From the NCBI RefSeq assembly GCF_003990045.1, contig NZ_RZGZ01000003.1:310001-374000 (forward strand): a DNA stretch of 64,000 bases. The letters are read 5' to 3'. The notes beneath the pieces were generated by a model that was not told where the DNA came from, ran no database searches, and was given only the letters and a program-made list of their open reading frames with translations. Shown piece by piece: positions 62,400-64,000 of this stretch (the first letter of the stretch is position 1; every line of letters starts with the position of its first letter). Position numbers and translations under genes: made by a program. This DNA comes from Labedella endophytica. Lineage in GTDB: Bacteria > Actinomycetota > Actinomycetes > Actinomycetales > Microbacteriaceae.

Positions 62400-63806
62400 A
62401 TGTCGACGGAAGATCCAGCGGAGGTCGTCCGGACGCTCCGCAGAGGGTTCGACTCCGGTCTCACCAAGCCTCTCGCCTGGCGTCGGGCGCAGCTCGTCGC
62501 GCTCCGGCGACTGCTCCTCGACGGCGGAGCCGAACTGGAACGAGCGCTCGCTCTGGATCTGGGTAAATCCTCGGCGGAGGCGCAGGTGTCGGAGATCGGG
62601 GTCGTGCGCGCGGAGGTCGATCATGCCCTCCGACACATGCGGCGGTGGGCGCGATCGACCCGCGTCCCCGTCCCGGTGGCCGTCGCCCCGGCGTCGGCGC
62701 GGGTGGTGCCGGAGCCGCTCGGGGTCGTCCTCGTGATCGGTCCGTGGAACTACCCGGTCCAGTTGATCCTGGCGCCGCTCGTCGGCGCCCTCGCCGCCGG
62801 CAACGCCGTGGTGCTGAAACCGAGCGAGGTCGCGCCGGCGACGAGCGCGGCACTCGCCCGACTCGTCGGACACCACCTCGACCCGCGTGGCGTGACCGTC
62901 GTGGAGGGCGATGCGGGGACGACGACGGAGCTCCTGTCGCAGCGCCTCGACCATGTCTTCTTCACGGGCGGGGGAGCGGTGGCCCGGATCGTCGCCCGCG
63001 CGGCCGCCGAGAACCTGACGCCCGTCACCCTCGAACTCGGGGGGAAGTCGCCCGTGTGGATCGACGACACGGTCGACGTCGAGGCGGCTGCCCGCCGTCT
63101 CGCCTGGGGCAAGTTCATGAACGCGGGACAGACGTGCGTCGCTCCCGACTACGTGCTCGCGACCCCGCCCGTCGCGTCGCGGCTCACGGCCGCGCTCGCC
63201 GTCGCCGTCACCGCGTTCTACGGCCTCGACCCGGCGGCGAGCCCCGACTACGGCCGCATCGTGGCGGACCGGCACGTCGATCGCCTCGCGTCCCTCCTCG
63301 AGGGCGAGCACGCGGCCGTCGGGGGAACCGTCGACCGCGGGACGCGCTACGTCGCGCCGACGGTCGTCGATGGCGCCCGTCTCGACTCGCCCCTGCTGGC
63401 CGAGGAGATCTTCGGACCGATCCTCCCGATCGTGCACGTGGCGGACCTCGACGAGGCCATCCGAGTCGTGCGCTCCCGCGAGAAGCCCCTCGCGCTCTAC
63501 GTCTTCAGCTCGTCCCGCGAGGTCGAGCGGCGTTTCCTGCGCGAGACCTCGTCGGGGGCGGTCGGAGTGGGGGTGCCCTCGGCCCATCTCCTCGTCCCCG
63601 GCCTTCCGTTCGGGGGAGTGGGCGCGAGCGGCACCGGGGCCTATCACGGCAAGAGGTCGTTCGACACCTTCACCCACGAGAAAGCGGTCCTGCGCAAACC
63701 CCTGTCCCCGGACACGATCGCCCTCGCCTACCCGCCGTTCACGCCGCGCCGCGAGGGGATCATCCGACGGTTCATCGCGCGGACCGGCTCGGGAGACGGA
63801 TCATGA
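62400..63806 (+). CDS. Class 3-like aldehyde dehydrogenase
   Basis: A 468-residue NAD(P)-dependent dehydrogenase that oxidises medium- or long-chain or aromatic aldehydes. [20 protein letters not shown] is the cofactor motif, [10 protein letters not shown] contains the general-base Glu, and [13 protein letters not shown] the catalytic Cys near residue 245. The short N-terminus and the C-terminal hydrophobic/basic tail match the class 3/AlkH group. The stop overlaps the mazG start (ATGA at 63803-63806), so the two are co-translated. Confidence 0.92.
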   Translation: MSTEDPAEVVRTLRRGFDSGLTKPLAWRRAQLVALRRLLLDGGAELERALALDLGKSSAEAQVSEIGVVRAEVDHALRHMRRWARSTRVPVPVAVAPASARVVPEPLGVVLVIGPWNYPVQLILAPLVGALAAGNAVVLKPSEVAPATSAALARLVGHHLDPRGVTVVEGDAGTTTELLSQRLDHVFFTGGGAVARIVARAAAENLTPVTLELGGKSPVWIDDTVDVEAAARRLAWGKFMNAGQTCVAPDYVLATPPVASRLTAALAVAVTAFYGLDPAASPDYGRIVADRHVDRLASLLEGEHAAVGGTVDRGTRYVAPTVVDGARLDSPLLAEEIFGPILPIVHVADLDEAIRVVRSREKPLALYVFSSSREVERRFLRETSSGAVGVGVPSAHLLVPGLPFGGVGASGTGAYHGKRSFDTFTHEKAVLRKPLSPDTIALAYPPFTPRREGIIRRFIARTGSGDGS

Positions 63807-64000
63807 GCGCTCACCCCGAACTCGCCCGGCTCGTCGGAGCCATGGAGGAGGTACTCGATCGCTGCGTGTGGAGTGCCACGATGACGCACGAATCGCTCCT
63901 GACGTACCTCATCGAAGAGAGCTACGAACTCGTCGACGCGGTCGAATCGGGAGTACCGGAGCACATCCGTGAAGAACTCGCGGACGTGCTCCTCCAGGTG
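63803..64000 (+). CDS. mazG: Nucleoside triphosphate pyrophosphohydrolase MazG (partial, N-terminal part)
   Basis: The first 66 codons are in the window; the gene continues past the end. The sequence [20 protein letters not shown] and [10 protein letters not shown] matches the MazG fold, with the metal-binding E-E-x2-E pattern; these enzymes hydrolyse abnormal or signalling NTPs. The start overlaps the aldehyde dehydrogenase stop. In other actinobacteria mazG usually lies close to mfd and eno, consistent with this position. Confidence 0.9.
   Translation, partial: MSAHPELARLVGAMEEVLDRCVWSATMTHESLLTYLIEESYELVDAVESGVPEHIREELADVLLQV

Overview
The window is chromosomal DNA from a high-GC Gram-positive bacterium, most probably an actinomycete of the family Microbacteriaceae. 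The family assignment is an inference from protein character and gene order; no 16S gene is present. Supporting points are strong G/C bias at third codon positions, GTG starts, a class Ib ribonucleotide reductase operon (nrdHIEF), an actinobacterial protein O-mannosyltransferase next to rsmI, and the backbone rsmI-metG-tatD-rsmA-ispE-ABC-F-glmU-prs-rplY-pth-mfd-mazG. There is one tRNA gene and no rRNA, prophage, insertion sequence or CRISPR array.

Layout. 0.2-2.1 kb: an FMN reductase and an MFS exporter, convergent around a GNRA-loop hairpin. 2.1-6.7 kb: a regulatory region with DnaA-box-like and NrdR-box-like sites, nrdHIEF, then two large inverted repeats and a 59-residue gene. 7-12.6 kb: a flavin reductase, a sulfurtransferase (leaderless promoter) and the helicase HrpA. 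12.7-15.5 kb: a tightly overlapping operon of membrane protein, winged-helix regulator, ABC ATPase and permease, starting at a leaderless promoter that overlaps a palindrome. 15.6-20.8 kb: an aldo-keto reductase, a DUF1684 protein, a YyaL-type protein, an effector-domain-only LysR-like protein and a GH114-like lipoprotein. 20.9-24.9 kb: a CoA-binding protein and MetY, then a guanidine-III riboswitch in front of a guanidinium exporter gene, and a DHA2 exporter. 25-29.8 kb: the N-acetylglucosamine operon nagE-nagB-cutC facing a ROK regulator. 29.8-45.2 kb: the conserved backbone with a methionine transporter (metQNI) and a MarR gene inserted. 45.2-55.3 kb: unknown membrane proteins and a gluconate/idonate module (gnd, gntK, gntP, an SDR, an idnD-like gene, a GntR regulator) lying between prs and rplY. 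55.4-64 kb: rplY, pth, mfd, nhaA, an aldehyde dehydrogenase and the first part of mazG.

How genes work together. nrdHIEF makes deoxynucleotides, with NrdH as electron donor. nagE imports and phosphorylates GlcNAc, NagB feeds it into glycolysis, and the ROK protein probably controls both directions. The idnD/SDR/gntP/gntK/gnd set can turn idonate or gluconate into ribulose 5-phosphate. RsmI, RsmA, MetG, tRNA-Gln, L25 and Pth serve translation. GlmU, Prs and IspE supply precursors for the wall, nucleotides and isoprenoids.

Three observations stand out. First, many genes have a TAGnnT-type -10 box ending exactly 6-7 nt before the start codon, so leaderless transcription looks common. Second, the tRNA-Gln gene ends one base before the glmU start codon, and its acceptor arm carries the only Shine-Dalgarno-like sequence for glmU; tRNA maturation would therefore leave glmU leaderless. 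Third, a well-formed guanidine-III riboswitch lies before the SMR exporter gene. Several intergenic regions also hold short tandem repeats of 6, 14, 17 or about 72 bp.
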